Numbered from the stretch's first letter, positions 9,539-17,783 are shown. The stretch: DNA of 64,000 nt from an uncultured Alphaproteobacteria bacterium (GCA_944390195.1 CALXOZ010000008.1:29808-93807); one strand, 5' to 3'. Notes: generated by a model not told the origin, from the sequence alone. A program made the numbers and translations.

Positions 9539-9895
9539 GTGCCTGAAGAACAAGAGCGAGGATCGCCTGAGGAAAGCTTTCAAGAGATAGAAGACCGTTT
9601 GGCGGCGCTAAAGAAAGAGACCTCTGAATTTTCGTCAGCCCATTCCAGCAGTCCACCACCTGTTTTCAAGATGATGTGGATAGCTTTCAATGTTGTTTCA
9701 GACCTGTTAGCCGGTATCATATGCGGCTTGGGGGTCGGGTACGGATTGGATCACTGGTTCAAGACACGTCCGGTTTTTATTGCCGTTTTTTTGATCATAG
9801 GGTGTATAGCAGGAATATTAAATGTTGTTCGATACTTGCATCATTATAATGAGCGTCAGAAAGAACAACAAGAATCAAAGAAGGGAAAGGAATAA
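9539..9895 (+). CDS. atpI: ATP synthase protein I (AtpI/AtpZ family)
   Basis: A 118-residue protein with a charged N-terminus (E-D-R-L-A-A-L-K-K-E) and two membrane helices around FNVVSDLLAGIICGLGVGYG and PVFIAVFLIIGCIAGILNVV, separated by a short loop with LDHWF. This is the standard AtpI pattern. The family helps assemble the c-ring and may carry Mg2+. The start is GTG at 9539 with GAGG 5 bases upstream. It is the first gene of the F0 operon and is followed 5 bp later by atpB. Confidence 0.85.
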   Translation: MPEEQERGSPEESFQEIEDRLAALKKETSEFSSAHSSSPPPVFKMMWIAFNVVSDLLAGIICGLGVGYGLDHWFKTRPVFIAVFLIIGCIAGILNVVRYLHHYNERQKEQQESKKGKE

Positions 9896-9900
9896 CATCC

Positions 9901-10629
9901 GTGTCAGATCCGATACAACAATTTGAGATAAAGCCGGTTGTTTCGTTACCGAAGATAGATGGCATTGATTTATCATTCACCAATTCATCTTTGTTCATGG
10001 TACTGGGCTTGGTTGTGTGTGCGACGTTTTTCATTGTAGCGATGCGCAAGCGGGCCATTATTCCGGACAAGCTGCAATCCGTAGCAGAGATGGTATATGA
10101 ATTGGTAACGGGAATGGTCAACGAGATGGTGGGAACGGAAGGAAGGAAATACGTTCCTTTCATTTTTACGATATTCACGTTTGTCGTATTAGGTAATCTG
10201 TTGGGTTTGTTACCATACAGTTTCACTTATACCAGCCATTTTGCCGCAGTGGGTTCATTATCGATATTTTCGATATTAATCACCGTTTTCATAGGTATAA
10301 AGAAACGCGGATTAAACTGGTTTACCAACTTTTTCCCCAGCGGCACTCCGATAGCCATAGCGCCGATATTGGTTCCGATAGAAATCATATCTTTTTGTTC
10401 TAAACCGCTCAGCCTAACGATCCGTTTAACTGTGAATATGATGGTTGGTCATATCATGTTAAAAGTAATTGCCGGTTTTGTATACAGTCTAAGTTTTTGG
10501 GGTGGGTGGATACCGCTTGTATTCATATCCTTATTAATTGTATTTGAAATGGGGATTGCCGTATTGCAAGCGTATATTTATACTATTTTGACTTGTGTTT
10601 ACTTGAACGATGCCTTGCATTCGCATTAA
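9901..10629 (+). CDS. atpB: F0F1 ATP synthase subunit a
   Basis: This 242-residue membrane protein forms the proton half-channels of F0. The key helix reads P-L-S-L-T-I-R-L-T-V-N-M-M-V-G-H, which carries the essential arginine facing the c-ring. The last helix has VFEMGIAVLQAYIYTILTCVYLNDA, with the usual Glu and Gln. About five to six hydrophobic helices are visible. Length is typical of alphaproteobacteria (about 250). The start is GTG at 9901, with an AAGGGAAAGGAAT tract just upstream. Confidence 0.95.
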   Translation: MSDPIQQFEIKPVVSLPKIDGIDLSFTNSSLFMVLGLVVCATFFIVAMRKRAIIPDKLQSVAEMVYELVTGMVNEMVGTEGRKYVPFIFTIFTFVVLGNLLGLLPYSFTYTSHFAAVGSLSIFSILITVFIGIKKRGLNWFTNFFPSGTPIAIAPILVPIEIISFCSKPLSLTIRLTVNMMVGHIMLKVIAGFVYSLSFWGGWIPLVFISLLIVFEMGIAVLQAYIYTILTCVYLNDALHSH

Positions 10630-10670
10630 ATTTTTTTACAATGGTGTTTTTATTAGGAAGGAAATGAAAA

Positions 10671-10916
10671 ATGGAAGCCGAATACGCAAAATACATTGCA
10701 GATGCAGTGAAATTTTTATCAGCCGCATTATGCGCCGTCAGCATGAAGACAGCAGCGGAAGGAGTGTCAAAGATATGGATCACCATGATTGATACGGTTG
10801 GTCGCAATCCGACAGTCAAGAATGATATTAATTCATTTGGTTTGATCGGTTTTGCGGCGACGGAAGCTATTGCTTTGTACGCTTTGGTTATCGCATTGAT
10901 TATGCTGTTTTTATAA
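10671..10916 (+). CDS. atpE: F0F1 ATP synthase subunit c, divergent first helix
   Basis: An 81-residue two-helix hairpin forming the proton-driven ring. The polar loop has the normal G-R-N-P and helix 2 has the proton-carrying Glu in GFAATEAIALYALVIALIML. Helix 1 is unusual: the GxGxGxG packing motif is reduced to M-K-T-A-A-E-G-V-S, keeping only the final G. It also contains a Glu three to four turns before the loop. A reduced GVS-type motif resembles Rickettsia c subunits as I recall them. RBS AGGAAGG precedes ATG 10671. Identity is firm from position, size and loop. Confidence 0.93.
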   Translation: MEAEYAKYIADAVKFLSAALCAVSMKTAAEGVSKIWITMIDTVGRNPTVKNDINSFGLIGFAATEAIALYALVIALIMLFL

Positions 10917-10942
10917 TAACATTACAAAAAGGTCGACGAACA

Positions 10943-11437
10943 ATGTTACCTCAGCTGGATCCGACATGGTATGCTTCACAAAGCTTTTGGACAATTATAA
11001 CTTTTATAACAATGTTTTTCATTGTCTTGCATTTTATCATACCGTCGATGCGAGCAACAGTAGGTGTTCGTCGATCACAAATAGAGAAAGACATAAAAGA
11101 AACAGAAGCATTAAAGGCACAAGTCAAGACATTGATGGAGGAATTAGAATCCGTTCACGGCGAGATCAGGATGCGGACTCAACAGATATACGCCCAAGCC
11201 CAGCAGGAAGCACAAGAATTAACCGGTAAGATGCAAGAAGAATTCGATCGCCGTCTTTCATCAAATTTAGCCGAGCAGGAACGCGCCCTTTTAACTGCGA
11301 AAGCGACAGCTTTAAAAGAAATAACGTCAATATCGACGATATTAACAAAGGAAGCGGCACAAAAGATAGCAGGAATATCTTTATCGGAAGCAGAGATAAA
11401 AGAAACGGCACAGGCAGGAATGGAGAAGAAAGAATGA
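10943..11437 (+). CDS. atpG: F0F1 ATP synthase subunit b' (AtpF')
   Basis: 164 residues: one N-terminal membrane helix (SFWTIITFITMFFIVLHFII) and a long, charged coiled-coil stalk (KDIKETEALKAQVKTLMEEL onward). It forms the peripheral stator with subunit b. The presence of b' beside b is typical of alphaproteobacteria and photosynthetic lineages. It overlaps the next gene by ATGA (11434). In this class the b' gene is also called atpG or atpX, so the symbol is a naming choice and does not mean the gamma subunit. Confidence 0.9.
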   Translation: MLPQLDPTWYASQSFWTIITFITMFFIVLHFIIPSMRATVGVRRSQIEKDIKETEALKAQVKTLMEELESVHGEIRMRTQQIYAQAQQEAQELTGKMQEEFDRRLSSNLAEQERALLTAKATALKEITSISTILTKEAAQKIAGISLSEAEIKETAQAGMEKKE

Positions 11438-11985
11438 TCATAACTCCGGCATACGCATCAACAACGCACACAGCAATGGAACATAGTCTGTTTCAAGATC
11501 CGACATTTTGGGTGGGAGTAGCCTTTTTTATCACAGTGATCACATTGATAAAGCTGGCGGGGAAAGCTGTTTTATCTTATTTGGATGCGCGTGCGGAAAA
11601 GATCTCCAATCAACTGAAGGAAGCGAAAGAATTGCGCCAAAAGGCCCAAGAAATGCTTATGGAATATAAAGAGCGCTACAATAAAATCGAGCTTGAACGG
11701 GCTCGCTCCATAAAAGAGGCTGAAGACCACGCAAGACAGTTGAAAGAAAATATCCGGCAAGATTTTGAAACAAAGATCCACAACCAAGAACTTGTTGCGC
11801 AACAACGTTTAGAGCGTGCGAAACAAGAAACTATGGAAGAGATCAGAGATTTGGCAATAAGATTGACGATTCAGACGACAGAACAGTTATTATTGGAAAA
11901 ATTATCAGCGGATAAGGATCAAAGGTTAATTAACGACGCGATTGATTCACTGGAGGAATGTTTTTCAAGCGACAAAGCCGCCTGA
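11434..11985 (+). CDS. atpF: F0F1 ATP synthase subunit b
   Basis: 183 residues with a short N-terminal segment, one membrane helix (FWVGVAFFITVITLIKLAGK) and a long stalk helix starting LDARAEKISNQLKEAKELRQ. The LDARAEKI(S)NQL(K)EA motif is the classic start of the b-subunit dimerisation region. It is the last gene of the operon; the F1 genes are not in the window, as usual for alphaproteobacteria, where F0 and F1 operons are separate. No clear terminator follows; the next 60 bp lead to the promoter of a small ORF. Confidence 0.94.
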   Translation: MIITPAYASTTHTAMEHSLFQDPTFWVGVAFFITVITLIKLAGKAVLSYLDARAEKISNQLKEAKELRQKAQEMLMEYKERYNKIELERARSIKEAEDHARQLKENIRQDFETKIHNQELVAQQRLERAKQETMEEIRDLAIRLTIQTTEQLLLEKLSADKDQRLINDAIDSLEECFSSDKAA

Positions 11986-12047
11986 ATAGGTCTTATCCCT
12001 TTTTGAGATCAGTTCCCCTTTCCATCACAAAGATATATTGGAATAAA

Positions 12048-12076
12048 TTGACAAAGCCTTTTTTTTGGTAGATACT
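12048..12076 (+). promoter_or_regulatory. Strong sigma70-type promoter of a 48-residue ORF
   Basis: TTGACA (12048-12053), exactly 17 bp, then GATACT (12071-12076). It lies 30 bp before the ATG at 12106. Confidence 0.7.
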
Positions 12077-12105
12077 GATTAGATATACCGAAGAAAGGTA
12101 AAAGA

Positions 12106-12252
12106 ATGAACACAAGTCTTTATGAACAGTTTTTGGCGGTAGGATCTGTTAAAAGTTTGTTGACAGGAAAAGAAATAAAAGAATCCATATCCTTAGAATT
12201 AAAGGAAAGGATGGTTTCCAAACGGGTTAGTGATTCATATAAAGACGAATAA
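12106..12252 (+). CDS. Small protein of unknown function (48 aa)
   Basis: A short intact frame, starting MNTSLYEQFLAVGSVKSLLT and ending SDSYKDE. It has an AAAGG box 7 bases upstream and its own near-consensus promoter at 12048-12076. It is hydrophilic and probably all-helical, with no membrane segment and no recognised family. It lies between the F0 operon and the convergent TolC-like gene. The good promoter and RBS make it more than a chance ORF, but translation is unproven. Confidence 0.45.
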   Translation: MNTSLYEQFLAVGSVKSLLTGKEIKESISLELKERMVSKRVSDSYKDE

Positions 12253-12301
12253 ATTAATAACAGTAGATTTGTCGATATGGCTGATCGGCATTATTTTTTT
12301 A

Positions 12302-12318
12302 TCTAACGACACGTTAGA
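12302..12318. other. Perfect inverted repeat between convergent genes
   Basis: TCTAACG-ACA-CGTTAGA is a perfect 7-bp dyad in the 71-bp gap between the small ORF and the end of the TolC-like gene. A T-run lies on the 5' side in plus orientation, so it is not a classical terminator for either strand. Confidence 0.35.
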
Positions 12319-12323
12319 ACATT

Positions 12324-14297
12324 TTAAAGTTGTTTTTTGTTAAAGATCAGGCAAGATTTCAATTCCTCGGCAGCACTAGAACAGACCTGTTTAAGGTTTC
12401 GTTTTACTCCCGCAATGAAAGTTCTAAATCTGTTTTTTCCGTTTACGTTGACTTCCTTAAAGATCGGAGAATAATTTGCTAGCATAGGATAAGATTTGAC
12501 AAGTTTATCCCAGTAATTTTGAGCGTCGTTTAATTTTTCAAAAGAGGATATTTGAAGAAAGAAGAAATCGTCTGCCGCTTTTGTAGAGGAACTTTTATTT
12601 TTTTTCACCGGTATCAAAGAGACCGGCATTTTATCCGTTTTATTAATCATCGGAATAATCTGTTTTTTATTAAGTTTTTTATTAAGATTGTCGGAGGAAT
12701 TATCAAGAGAATAACGTTGATTGGCGGACAAGACATCAAGGTGTTTTTTTTCAAAGACATAAGATTTTGCCTTAGCAAAACTTTTTTGGTCATAGGCAAC
12801 TTCTTTAAAGCCGCTAGGAGCATTTTTTGATAGATTGTTTTCCAATGTTTTCGCTAAAGACGCCACAGAAGCATTTGCGATGAATTCCGGCAAAGGATCA
12901 ACCCCCAGCGCAACGAACAAATAGCTTTGCGCGCCTTTATATTCAGCGAAAGCGAAATCGCGCTTAATTTGAGAGCTCAAACGTTCAACTGCGAGCAGGA
13001 TAAGGTCATGTTTTTTTTGATATGGACGAGGAAGCAATTCAAATTCCTTTTCCCAAAGTTTTTGATTGACATCATCCAAAGAATTACAGACTTCAAACAC
13101 TTCGGCGGCCTGAATTAATTGCAACAAAGAGACATTAACCTGAGAAATAACCGCCATAGTTATTGACAATCTTTTCCAACGTTCCAATTCTTTTTGATTT
13201 TCCGCCAGTTTAATAGCCTTTGGTCTTGAGAATAAATTCATCAAATTCCAAGTAATTCCAATTCCTGCATCAGCCCAACTTTTATTTTTCAAGAAAGAAT
13301 TTGAATTATAATTGACACCGGCTCCGAATTCGATTCCCGGGAACATCCGGAGCAATTCTTTTTTAGCCTGTTGAGCGGCAATTCTAGCCTCATAGTCAGC
13401 GATTCTCAATTCAGGACGATTAACCAAGGCGAAATATTCCAGATCGACTTGTCCGAAATTTTTAATAATTTCAGGATGATCCATATCAGCTGGGATATCC
13501 AGTGAAAAATCGACAAGAGGAGGTAAATTCATCAAATCCGCTAATTCTGATTTAGCATCCGATATATCACTTCGAAGCCCCATCAGCCTGTTTAAAGCTG
13601 TCAACAATTGCCTTTGATTTTTAAGTTGTTCGATTGTTTTTTGTTCATTTCGATTATAAGGATAATCATATTGTTTCAATTCATTTTGTACGGCAGCAAT
13701 CAAGAGATTCAAATCATGTTCGATACGCTGCCCCGCTGCGGCTTTCCAAAAGATAGTTCTAACGTCATGAACGATTTGTTGAATAGATTTTCGTCTTATT
13801 TCTTCACTGATGAATCGTTTATCTGACAATTGCCTTGCATTGACATAACTGATACCGAAATCCAAGACGTTATAAACGATTTGCAATTGAGCATTACGGA
13901 TATTTTTATCTTCGATATAAGAATCGGGTAAAGTTTGTTGATTTTTATCAACAGCATCGGCCGAAATCGCCAGCTGACGGGAACGATGTGAAAATCCGCC
14001 ATCTGCGGCGATTTCAGGCAACAGATCCAAAGTAGCGGTTTCAGCAATATCATAAGCGACGGCTTGTTCCATCAGAGCGACTTTTTGTTGAGAATTATAT
14101 TTGACAGCTCTGGCAATAGCTTCATACAAGGTAATCGGCTTATCGACTTTTTCTTGATTGTCGAACAGGCTTTTTTTATCTTCTGCGGCACGAAGAGAAC
14201 GTTCATCTAAAGTCGTCGGATGAGTGTAAACGGCACAAGAGCTTACCCACAGGAAAAGCGGGAAAAGAATGTTCTTATAATTTTTCAGACCACTCAT
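12324..14297 (-). CDS. TolC-family outer-membrane efflux lipoprotein with C-terminal SPOR domain
   Basis: About 657 residues. The N-terminus is a lipoprotein signal with lipobox V-S-S-C (about residue 21), so the mature protein is probably acylated. Residues about 55-470 show the TolC/NodT pattern: LYEAIARAVKYNSQQKVALM, long helices, and a second repeat (YFALVNRPELRIADYEARIAAQQAK, then LRMFPGIEFGAGVNYN, where the beta strands sit). Residues about 470-585 are a low-complexity linker. The end (FFFLQISSFEKLNDAQNYWD ... FRTFIAGV ... VCSSAAEEL) fits a SPOR peptidoglycan-binding domain. Normal TolC proteins end near 480 residues, so the fusion is unusual. The start is ATG 14297 with AAAGGA 7 bases upstream. 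No inner-membrane pump partner is adjacent. Confidence 0.8.
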   Translation of the reverse strand: MSGLKNYKNILFPLFLWVSSCAVYTHPTTLDERSLRAAEDKKSLFDNQEKVDKPITLYEAIARAVKYNSQQKVALMEQAVAYDIAETATLDLLPEIAADGGFSHRSRQLAISADAVDKNQQTLPDSYIEDKNIRNAQLQIVYNVLDFGISYVNARQLSDKRFISEEIRRKSIQQIVHDVRTIFWKAAAGQRIEHDLNLLIAAVQNELKQYDYPYNRNEQKTIEQLKNQRQLLTALNRLMGLRSDISDAKSELADLMNLPPLVDFSLDIPADMDHPEIIKNFGQVDLEYFALVNRPELRIADYEARIAAQQAKKELLRMFPGIEFGAGVNYNSNSFLKNKSWADAGIGITWNLMNLFSRPKAIKLAENQKELERWKRLSITMAVISQVNVSLLQLIQAAEVFEVCNSLDDVNQKLWEKEFELLPRPYQKKHDLILLAVERLSSQIKRDFAFAEYKGAQSYLFVALGVDPLPEFIANASVASLAKTLENNLSKNAPSGFKEVAYDQKSFAKAKSYVFEKKHLDVLSANQRYSLDNSSDNLNKKLNKKQIIPMINKTDKMPVSLIPVKKNKSSSTKAADDFFFLQISSFEKLNDAQNYWDKLVKSYPMLANYSPIFKEVNVNGKNRFRTFIAGVKRNLKQVCSSAAEELKSCLIFNKKQL

Positions 14298-14901
14298 CAA
14301 GCCGTCCTTTCAGGGCAAAGCAAAGATTTTATCAAGATACGACATTTTGTTTCAGGATTGAAATCATTTTATGATTTTACTCTTGGATTATAGGAAATAA
14401 AGATAATTTTTTTAATAATTTTCGGACAAAAAGTATAACACTTTTCAAGTTTTCCATTAATTTTCAGAATTTGGCGATAAAAGTTTTGAATATTTAAAAA
14501 CATAAAACGCACGCTTTGCACTGCCATATATTAAACGGATCGGAAAAGAAACAAACACTTTTTTCTTATATTTTTGCAGACATATAGAAGAACGCAAAAT
14601 GCCGACAGATTAAGATCACTTTAATTTTACAATTATCGACATCATTTTTGACATTTTTAAAGAGAGCGGATTGCAATTATATTCCCTTTTTTTTCACCTT
14701 AAAAAGCCTTAAATATTCTAAAAAATAACAAGATTAGATCTGATAGAAATCAGCTTATTTTCAAACATATTTTCCTTTGTTTGGGCAGCTATCGGCAGAT
14801 GATATTTTAGTTTGCATAAATCAAGGAGCCTTATTTTTTTAGTAGAGAAGTCCGTTTTTCCATTGATGGGTTTGGAAGGCATTTAGACGATATAAATAAG
14901 G
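14298..14901. other. 600-bp gene-free AT-rich region
   Basis: AT-rich stretch between the TolC-SPOR gene and the terminator at 14902. No ORF above 20 codons with a credible RBS, no tRNA and no repeat were seen. It should hold the TolC-SPOR promoter (minus strand), but I could not pick one with confidence. Confidence 0.5.
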
Positions 14902-14928
14902 AAAGCCCTCTTATTTCAAGAGGGCTTT
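14902..14928 (-). terminator. Rho-independent terminator of the TPR-S/zinc-ribbon operon
   Basis: AAAGCCCTCTT-ATTTC-AAGAGGGCTTT, an 11-bp perfect stem, 20 bp beyond the stop of the zinc-ribbon gene on the minus strand. Being symmetric, it could also work for plus-strand transcripts. Confidence 0.85.
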
Positions 14929-14947
14929 AACCAACAACAAGAAAGTA

Positions 14948-15127
14948 TTATTCTTCTTCTATATATTCTGTTCTAGGAGGTTCAGCCGCTTCGACCGCAC
15001 CGATTTCCAAGCCACAGAAATCGCAATGAAATTCCTCTTTTTCATTGAAATCATCACTCAGCAGGACGAAGACTTTATTTCTTTTTTGACAATGGGGACA
15101 AACGACATCATAAACAACTTCTTTCAT
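14948..15127 (-). CDS. Small zinc-ribbon protein (59 aa)
   Basis: An intact 59-residue frame with two Cys pairs, V-C-P-H-C-Q-K at residues 10-13 and H-C-D-F-C-G-L at about 34-38. This is a classic zinc-ribbon of the kind that binds nucleic acid or protein partners. The C-terminus is acidic (EAAEPPRTEYIEEE). It starts 8 bp after the stop of the 796-residue gene on the same strand, has an AGGTAGGT box just upstream, and is followed by a strong terminator. The two genes thus form one operon and the products may act together. Too short for many gene finders. Confidence 0.75.
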   Translation of the reverse strand: MKEVVYDVVCPHCQKRNKVFVLLSDDFNEKEEFHCDFCGLEIGAVEAAEPPRTEYIEEE

Positions 15128-15134
15128 TGATTAC

Positions 15135-17525
15135 CTACCTTGTTTTTTTATTTAAAGCATCGAAGAACTGTCTATTGTCTTTAGAAACGAAAGCGGTTCG
15201 TTTAATAGACGCTTGCAAACCGCTTTTTTTCTTTACGGTCGTTTCTTTTTCTTGTTTTTGAGTTTGAGGTTCCAACCACCTTTTCCAATTTTTATTTTCC
15301 GGATCATTTTGCAAGACGTTTTCCATAATTTTAAACATTCCGTTTCTATCCTTGATCATTTTCAAGAAATCGGAAGGAGTTGCGAAACCGTCCAAAGGAA
15401 TACCGACCAAACACACATCACGTCCGATACTGTCTTTTATGAAGGAATCCCTTTTACCGTCATTATACGAGGTAGGAATTTGGCAGACTTGAATTTCCTT
15501 ACCGGAAGAGGATTTCGAAGCCGGTATGACTCCGGCGGGAATTTCAGGTTTACCGTTTTCATTTACTTTGATTTGACTGACATCGACATCCATGTTTCCC
15601 CATTCATAATGAAGTTTTTGATAGAAGGCATCTCTCATACCGAAAGCCGTCAACTCACCGTTTCTGTTTCTTTTAATCAGCCAGCATAAAGTATGCTCTT
15701 CCAAACTATGTTGGGCATTCGAGGGATCGACCACATATTTTCCATCAGTTGTCAATTCAGGTTTATAGAGCAGATCCCAAGTTTCTCCTTTATCGTTTTT
15801 TCCCTGTTGCATCAAGATTGGCAACATGACTTGGACATCAGCAGAGCGTAATTCAGTATCAAGTATACCAAAGAACTCTTTTCTTTCAGGAGCATTTGAA
15901 CTGATTTTCCGGTTGGAAAGAGCTGTTCTATACATCGTCCCCAACAGAGCATTCATTTGTTCTTTTTGCCACATATCGAACATGATCTGCTTTACCTGAG
16001 CGTGATGGCGGCAATCTCCCATGCCGAGAGCGAAGATGGCGGATATATTTGTTCTTGAATCGATCGTTTTGCTTTTTTCGCCGATTGTTTTTCCTGTAGC
16101 CCTCAGGACGGATTTAACGGTGGCATCATACAAGGATTCTCCGTTTTTTTCTTTTTGGAAAGCGTTATTTTCCATATGCAGACCGCTATTGGCGAAATTT
16201 TCGGTTGAGAATGTTTTTCTGATCAACTGATCCGCCAGCTTCATAAACACCTCAGGATCTTTGATTTCAGTCAAAGGCTTATTTGGATCAACTCCTGATT
16301 CATGATCAAGCGAAACCCCCAATTGGTCAGGAGTCATTTTAATCAAACCGGTAAACAGCCTCAAATCCTTTCTGGAAACGGCATGATCTGGCAATTGACC
16401 GCCGAAAGCCATATTTCCGCAAACCCTGTTTGATCCTCTGAAGGTGGAACCGCACCCGCGGTAATTATAACTGTTTTCCAAGACCGCCCGCAGTTTTGGA
16501 TCACTGGTCATATGCCTTTGTTTATCGTGTTCTCTGTTAAAACGGATCAACCCTGTTTTAACTTCAATGCCTTGTTTTACGAGCGTTTCGGGAATGACTT
16601 CCTGCCTTGTTTTTTCCAGACTATTACGAACGAATTCGATATTTTCAGAAGGAAAGACCTTTGCGATACGATCCATATCGCGCTGAATGTCTCCGATTTC
16701 CCAAGAGAAGGAGAAGGATTTTTCCAACTGATTATACAGGTGTTCTATAGTTTTTCTATCTTCTCCGGCGATGCAAGCTGCTTGCAAGGCGGCGGAGATG
16801 CAGAAATAGTCATTGGATTCTTCAGCGCCGTCCCTCAAAGCAGCCAAGTAAACGACTTTAGCCGTTTCTTTAGCTCTTTCAGGGAAACCGAGCATGATAT
16901 TACCGTGCATGGCTTGAACGCCGACAGAGGTTTCCAAAGAATTTAAGAATCCCGTTTCGAATTGCTGAACGGATTTTTTCAACAATGCCTGTTGATGATA
17001 TTGAGCTGAAGAGCTTTCAGATTCGGCGGAACGATTTGCGATATACCTGCAACACCGTCCGATATTTTCGAAACAGACTCCGTTTCCGTAACCTTCGCGT
17101 ATCAAATCTTTGGAGATAGCTATGGACTTATAGTAATCCCAGACTTTAGCAATCGAGTTGTTTTCACGCGGCAACTTGCGATAAGCGACGGCAAGCTGTT
17201 CGCGCACCATGGGGGCTTTTTTAAAATCTTCATTAACAGAATTGTCATACAGGCTGATCATCTTATCGAAAGCGGCAAGATCGCGGTAAGCCGAAAAAAG
17301 ACGCATCATTTGTGAAGATTCCAAACCATCCAGCCCTTGAGCGACGATTTGATCCAAGGCGGCTATTTTTTCTTTTTTAGACATCACCTTTTGACCTTTT
17401 GGAGAACTCATATCCATCGCCTTATCGACTGCTTCAGTGAAGGCGCTCATTTCCAAAGTTCTTTTTTTATTCAGATCAAAACTTTCCGGCAAATCGGAAA
17501 GCATCATCAAATTATCGTTTGACAT
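15135..17525 (-). CDS. TPR-S (TRAFs-binding-like) domain protein with C-terminal papain/transglutaminase-like domain
   Basis: 796 residues, no signal peptide or membrane helix. Residues about 60-330 show helical repeats of the TPR-S/DUF4071 kind (MRLFSAYRDLAAFDKMISLYD, then APMVREQLAVAYRKL, a later LGFPERAKETAKVVYLAAL). This module links sensors to effectors in predicted bacterial conflict proteins and occurs in MAP3K5-type kinases. A Gly/Arg-rich linker (YRGCGSTFRGSNRVCGNMAF) follows. The C-terminal part has A-L-G-M-G-D-C-R-H-H-A-Q-V near residue 505, like the catalytic Cys of EDR1/transglutaminase-like papain folds, and K-Y-V-V-D-P about 110 residues later as a possible Asp. The catalytic His is uncertain. 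The domain calls are by eye. Operon partner: the zinc ribbon 8 bp downstream. Function unknown; a peptidase-type sensor/effector is plausible. Confidence 0.6.
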   Translation of the reverse strand: MSNDNLMMLSDLPESFDLNKKRTLEMSAFTEAVDKAMDMSSPKGQKVMSKKEKIAALDQIVAQGLDGLESSQMMRLFSAYRDLAAFDKMISLYDNSVNEDFKKAPMVREQLAVAYRKLPRENNSIAKVWDYYKSIAISKDLIREGYGNGVCFENIGRCCRYIANRSAESESSSAQYHQQALLKKSVQQFETGFLNSLETSVGVQAMHGNIMLGFPERAKETAKVVYLAALRDGAEESNDYFCISAALQAACIAGEDRKTIEHLYNQLEKSFSFSWEIGDIQRDMDRIAKVFPSENIEFVRNSLEKTRQEVIPETLVKQGIEVKTGLIRFNREHDKQRHMTSDPKLRAVLENSYNYRGCGSTFRGSNRVCGNMAFGGQLPDHAVSRKDLRLFTGLIKMTPDQLGVSLDHESGVDPNKPLTEIKDPEVFMKLADQLIRKTFSTENFANSGLHMENNAFQKEKNGESLYDATVKSVLRATGKTIGEKSKTIDSRTNISAIFALGMGDCRHHAQVKQIMFDMWQKEQMNALLGTMYRTALSNRKISSNAPERKEFFGILDTELRSADVQVMLPILMQQGKNDKGETWDLLYKPELTTDGKYVVDPSNAQHSLEEHTLCWLIKRNRNGELTAFGMRDAFYQKLHYEWGNMDVDVSQIKVNENGKPEIPAGVIPASKSSSGKEIQVCQIPTSYNDGKRDSFIKDSIGRDVCLVGIPLDGFATPSDFLKMIKDRNGMFKIMENVLQNDPENKNWKRWLEPQTQKQEKETTVKKKSGLQASIKRTAFVSKDNRQFFDALNKKTR

Positions 17526-17536
17526 GAAAACCCCTT

Positions 17537-17554
17537 AATTACGCTAATTACGCT
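17537..17554. repeat. Tandem 9-bp repeat AATTACGCT x2 in the leader of the TPR-S gene
   Basis: AATTACGCT is repeated head-to-tail just upstream of the RBS and downstream of the promoter at 17571-17599. It could be an operator or chance. Confidence 0.4.
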
Positions 17555-17570
17555 GACATTATTCTAATGA

Positions 17571-17599
17571 AAATAACAAAAAGCTTTCGGCAGAGTCAA
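17571..17599 (-). promoter_or_regulatory. Promoter of the TPR-S operon
   Basis: The minus strand reads TTGACT (17599-17594), 17 bp, TTATTT (17576-17571), 46 bp before the ATG at 17525. An AAGGGG RBS lies 6 bases before the start. Confidence 0.6.
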
Positions 17600-17648
17600 C
17601 AAAAAAATTAGACAAAAAAAATAGAGGAAATATTTTTCTTTTTTTTGC

Positions 17649-17677
17649 TTGACATTTTATCATCAGTAGCGTTTAAT
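17649..17677 (+). promoter_or_regulatory. Promoter of the riboswitch-controlled P-type ATPase
   Basis: TTGACA (17649-17654), 17 bp, TTTAAT (17672-17677). Transcription would start just before the aptamer. Confidence 0.75.
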
Positions 17678-17686
17678 TTCATTGCT

Positions 17687-17783
17687 CATGAGGGAGTAGT
17701 TTGCACACAATTTTAAAGTGTGTGGCAAGTCAACACCGTGACCGCGTTGTCGGTCTGGCTTGTCTTAAAGAACAAGACTCATG
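17687..17783 (+). ncRNA. yybP-ykoY manganese riboswitch aptamer
   Basis: The leader contains the conserved pieces of the yybP-ykoY family in order: a P1 strand CATGAG (17687-17692), GGGAGTAG, a short stem-loop (GCACACA/TGTGTGGC), GTCAACAC, a further stem, and AACAAGAC running into the 3' P1 strand CTCATG (17778-17783). The family senses Mn2+. The 3' P1 strand is also the 5' strand of the terminator at 17777-17817, so the two structures exclude each other. Metal binding that holds P1 would block the terminator and turn the gene on. The mechanism is inferred from the overlap. Confidence 0.9.

Noticed and set aside
12302..12318. Inverted repeat as a bidirectional terminator
   Set aside because: The stem is AT-rich and the T-run lies on the wrong side for both strands.
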